DNA of 64,000 nt, from the NCBI GenBank assembly GCA_963730405.1, contig CAVSRW010000011.1:124001-188000 (forward strand), written 5' to 3'. The translations under genes were made by a program, and so were the position numbers. Positions 62,801-64,000 of the stretch are shown one piece after another. Under the pieces are notes generated by a model. That model ran no database searches. It was not told where the DNA came from and was given only the letters and a program-made list of their open reading frames with translations. The number at the start of each line of letters is the position of its first letter. Position 1 is the first letter of the stretch. The stretch comes from Gaiellasilicea sp963730405. GTDB lineage: Bacteria > Actinomycetota > Thermoleophilia > Gaiellales > Gaiellaceae.

Positions 62801-63086
62801 GTGCGGTAGAGCGGCGGAGCCGCCGCTTGCGCCGTTGATCCCCTCGACCCGATACAGGTCGAGATTGATCGGTGCGCCCGAGACGTTCTTGAGCTCGAAG
62901 AACTCGGCGGTGTCGGAGCTCGGCTGGTCGTAATCGACCTCGTTGATCACGAGCGTCGTCGAGACGGCGGAACCAGTCGGGCGCGAACACGGACGCAGCG
63001 AGCGATGACGACGAGCACCGCGACGACAGCCGCAACGGCGTCACCGGCCCTGTGACGCCACGCGGCCGCAGACGAAGATGAGACAC
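59890..63086 (-). pseudogene. Secreted nuclease: lamin-tail, OB-like and endonuclease/exonuclease/phosphatase domains, frameshifted at 5' part
   Basis: The C-terminal 700 residues are one open frame (59890 to about 62080) with the EEP nuclease motifs DYNVENLYDF, VQEAEDQD, VVAGGDFNVFPRPDDP and GLSDHDPMSS, like the ExeM/NucH extracellular nucleases, preceded by an OB-like region (GVVYEKTLARTNTGANQFGFFIQ). Upstream in other frames are an immunoglobulin-like segment (LSVLQGDTATRTVTATDPDG), and a lamin-tail domain (VINEVDYDQPSSDTAEFFEL). Frames change near 62096, 62640, 62740, 62828 and 62970. GTG at 63086 has GGGAGGAG upstream. With corrections, about 1060 residues. Pairs with the nucleotidase 51 bp downstream for DNA and nucleotide scavenging. 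Confidence 0.83.
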
Positions 63087-63201
63087 CCCAGCTCCTCCCT
63101 CAGTTGAGTCAAGCTCTCCCCAAATACGGTCACGGCTCCCCTGCCGCCGTACCCCCGGTCGGGGACTCTAGTGGGTCTGTCCGAAAACGCCAAGGTGAGG
63201 A

Positions 63202-63231
63202 TTCGACTTCGTCACCAGCCGTAGGCATACT
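63202..63231 (+). promoter_or_regulatory. Putative promoter upstream of the leader peptide and rsgA
   Basis: TTCGAC (63202-63207), 18 nt, CATACT (63226-63231), a reasonable sigma-70-like pair. The rest of the gap from 63087 shows no other structure I can support. Confidence 0.4.
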
Positions 63232-63266
63232 TCGAGACGTCCCGACGACTGAAGGAGGTGCGACAG

Positions 63267-63320
63267 ATGACCCAGATGACCGAGCTTGCCCCCTTCGCCT
63301 TCAGAGCTCCGCGGCTCTAG
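63267..63320 (+). CDS. Possible 17-codon leader peptide upstream of rsgA
   Basis: ATG 63267 to TAG 63318-63320 encodes MTQMTELAPFAFRAPRL. GAAGGAGGTG lies 6 nt upstream, the strongest Shine-Dalgarno in the window, and a promoter-like pair lies further upstream. The last codons overlap a small hairpin (AGAGC-tccgcg-GCTCT) ending at the stop, 90 bp before rsgA. This resembles a regulatory leader ORF, though it could be a small protein of its own or chance. Confidence 0.45.
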   Translation: MTQMTELAPFAFRAPRL

Positions 63321-63410
63321 GCAGTCGGCCCCGCATCCGGCAGCTCCCTGAGCCGCACAGGCGCTCGATCGACGCGCCCGTCCACTCACCCTTCGCTCAA
63401 GGAGCCTCGC

Positions 63411-64000
63411 TTGTACGCACTGCAAGACCTCGGCTGGACTGACAGCCACACGACAGAGTTCGAACCGCATCGCTCGGCCGGCCTGCTGCCGGCCCGCGTC
63501 GCCGCACAGCATCGCGGCGCCTATGTCCTGCTGACGGAGCTCGGCGAGCTGCGGGCCGAGCTCGCGGGCCGGCTCTCGCACGAGGCGAACGGTGCCGGCG
63601 ATCTGCCCGCCGTCGGCGACTGGGTCGCGGCCGCTCCGCGGCCGGACGAGGGCGCGGCGACGATCCAGCAGGTCTTCGCCCGCCGCACGAAGTTCTCGCG
63701 CAAGGTCGCGCTCGACGCCGCCGAGGAGCAGGTGCTGGCGGCGAACGTGGACGCGGTCTTCCTCGTCATGTCGCTCAACGAGGACTTCAACCTCCGCCGG
63801 CTCGAGCGCTACATCACGATGGCGTGGGAGAGCGGCGCCCAGCCCGTGATCGTGCTGACGAAGACCGACCTCTGCCCCGACTGGGAGCTGCGTGTGCTCG
63901 AGGTCGAGGCGATCGCGTTCGGGGTGCCCGTGCACGCGGTCTCGACCGTTTCCGGCGAGGGTCTCGATCACGTCCGCTCACACCTCGCGCCCGGCCGGAC
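63411..64000 (+). CDS. rsgA: Ribosome small subunit-dependent GTPase RsgA, 3' partial
   Basis: Open to the end of the window in a frame starting at TTG 63411, with AAGGAG 6 nt upstream. The first 80 residues form the OB domain (LQDLGWTDSHTTEFEPHRSAG, GDLPAVGDWVAAAP, VFARRTKFSRKVALDAAEEQVLAANVDAVFLVMSLNEDFNLRRLERY). Then VIVLTKTDLCPDW is G4 of the circularly permuted GTPase, and VSTVSGEGLDHV is G5. G1 (P-loop), G2, G3 and the zinc domain lie beyond base 64000. Acts in late 30S maturation. The TTG start is inferred from homology and the Shine-Dalgarno. Confidence 0.92.
   Translation, partial: MYALQDLGWTDSHTTEFEPHRSAGLLPARVAAQHRGAYVLLTELGELRAELAGRLSHEANGAGDLPAVGDWVAAAPRPDEGAATIQQVFARRTKFSRKVALDAAEEQVLAANVDAVFLVMSLNEDFNLRRLERYITMAWESGAQPVIVLTKTDLCPDWELRVLEVEAIAFGVPVHAVSTVSGEGLDHVRSHLAPGR

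Noticed and set aside
57097..63086. Programmed frameshifting to explain the breaks in azlC, azlD and the secreted enzymes
   Set aside because: The breaks fall at unrelated places without slippery sequences or a common direction, and several would be needed in one gene.
63104..63442. A 112-codon open frame before rsgA
   Set aside because: No recognisable domain, low-complexity composition, and it overlaps the rsgA start and the leader ORF in another frame.

Overview
The window looks like chromosomal DNA from a high-GC actinobacterium, most likely of the Thermoleophilia (Gaiellales/Solirubrobacterales) type. This is inferred from a fused CofG/CofH F420 synthase, an F420-type luciferase-like oxidoreductase, many acyl-CoA dehydrogenases, GTG starts, 4-bp ATGA/GTGA gene overlaps, and many genes that appear leaderless (a TAnnnT hexamer 6-9 nt before the start codon). 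No rRNA, tRNA, CRISPR, phage or transposase gene was seen.

Layout. 1-8260: a DsbA-family gene cut by the window edge, a degenerate beta-lactamase-fold protein, fbiC, and a branched-chain amino acid ABC transporter (livGFHMK on the minus strand). 8343-9882: an acyl-CoA desaturase followed 1 bp later by a deiodinase-like thioredoxin-fold gene whose in-frame TGA stands exactly at the family's selenocysteine position. 9895-19893: acyl-CoA catabolism (three acyl-CoA dehydrogenases, acyl-CoA ligase, enoyl-CoA hydratase, short-chain dehydrogenases, quinone reductase, cupin, SnoaL-like) plus a frameshifted FMN-dependent hydroxyacid dehydrogenase. 19890-24890: ketopantoate reductase-like protein, F420 oxidoreductase, an LvaA/LvaB-like kinase pair, a NadR-like NAD salvage enzyme, and a histidine phosphatase. 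24940-28963: FKBP isomerase, thiolase, acyl-CoA dehydrogenase and an orphan LivK. 29044-39111: DUF255 thioredoxin-like protein, class III cyclase, RmlD-like reductase, DedA, CoA-transferase, HMG-CoA lyase-like protein, and a MacB/FtsX-type exporter whose permease is frameshifted.

39191-46079 is a coherent polyamine uptake and degradation operon (aldehyde dehydrogenase, PotA, PotD, PotB, PotC, class III aminotransferase), with a divergent flavin amine oxidase next to it. 47840-56213: beta-propeller plus MoaD-like pair, BMP-type nucleoside-binding lipoprotein divergent from an NrtR-like regulator, NarL response regulator with a miniature histidine-kinase-like partner, dimethylglycine-dehydrogenase-like enzyme, CorA, and a cupredoxin lipoprotein. 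56210-63086: choline-kinase-like protein, AzlCD, a secreted 5'-nucleotidase and a secreted nuclease; AzlC, AzlD and both secreted proteins are interrupted by frameshifts. The window ends inside rsgA, preceded by a possible 17-codon leader peptide.

Most notable non-coding structure: three foldback elements of about 165 bp (6640-6803, 21834-22001, 31729-31891). They share a core of about 58 bp, but each has long inverted arms of its own sequence that reach into the flanking gene ends. I do not recognise this element. Also notable are a 15-bp palindrome present three times, upstream TAG stop codons that double as -10 elements for the next gene, and convergent genes that share a CTAG stop.
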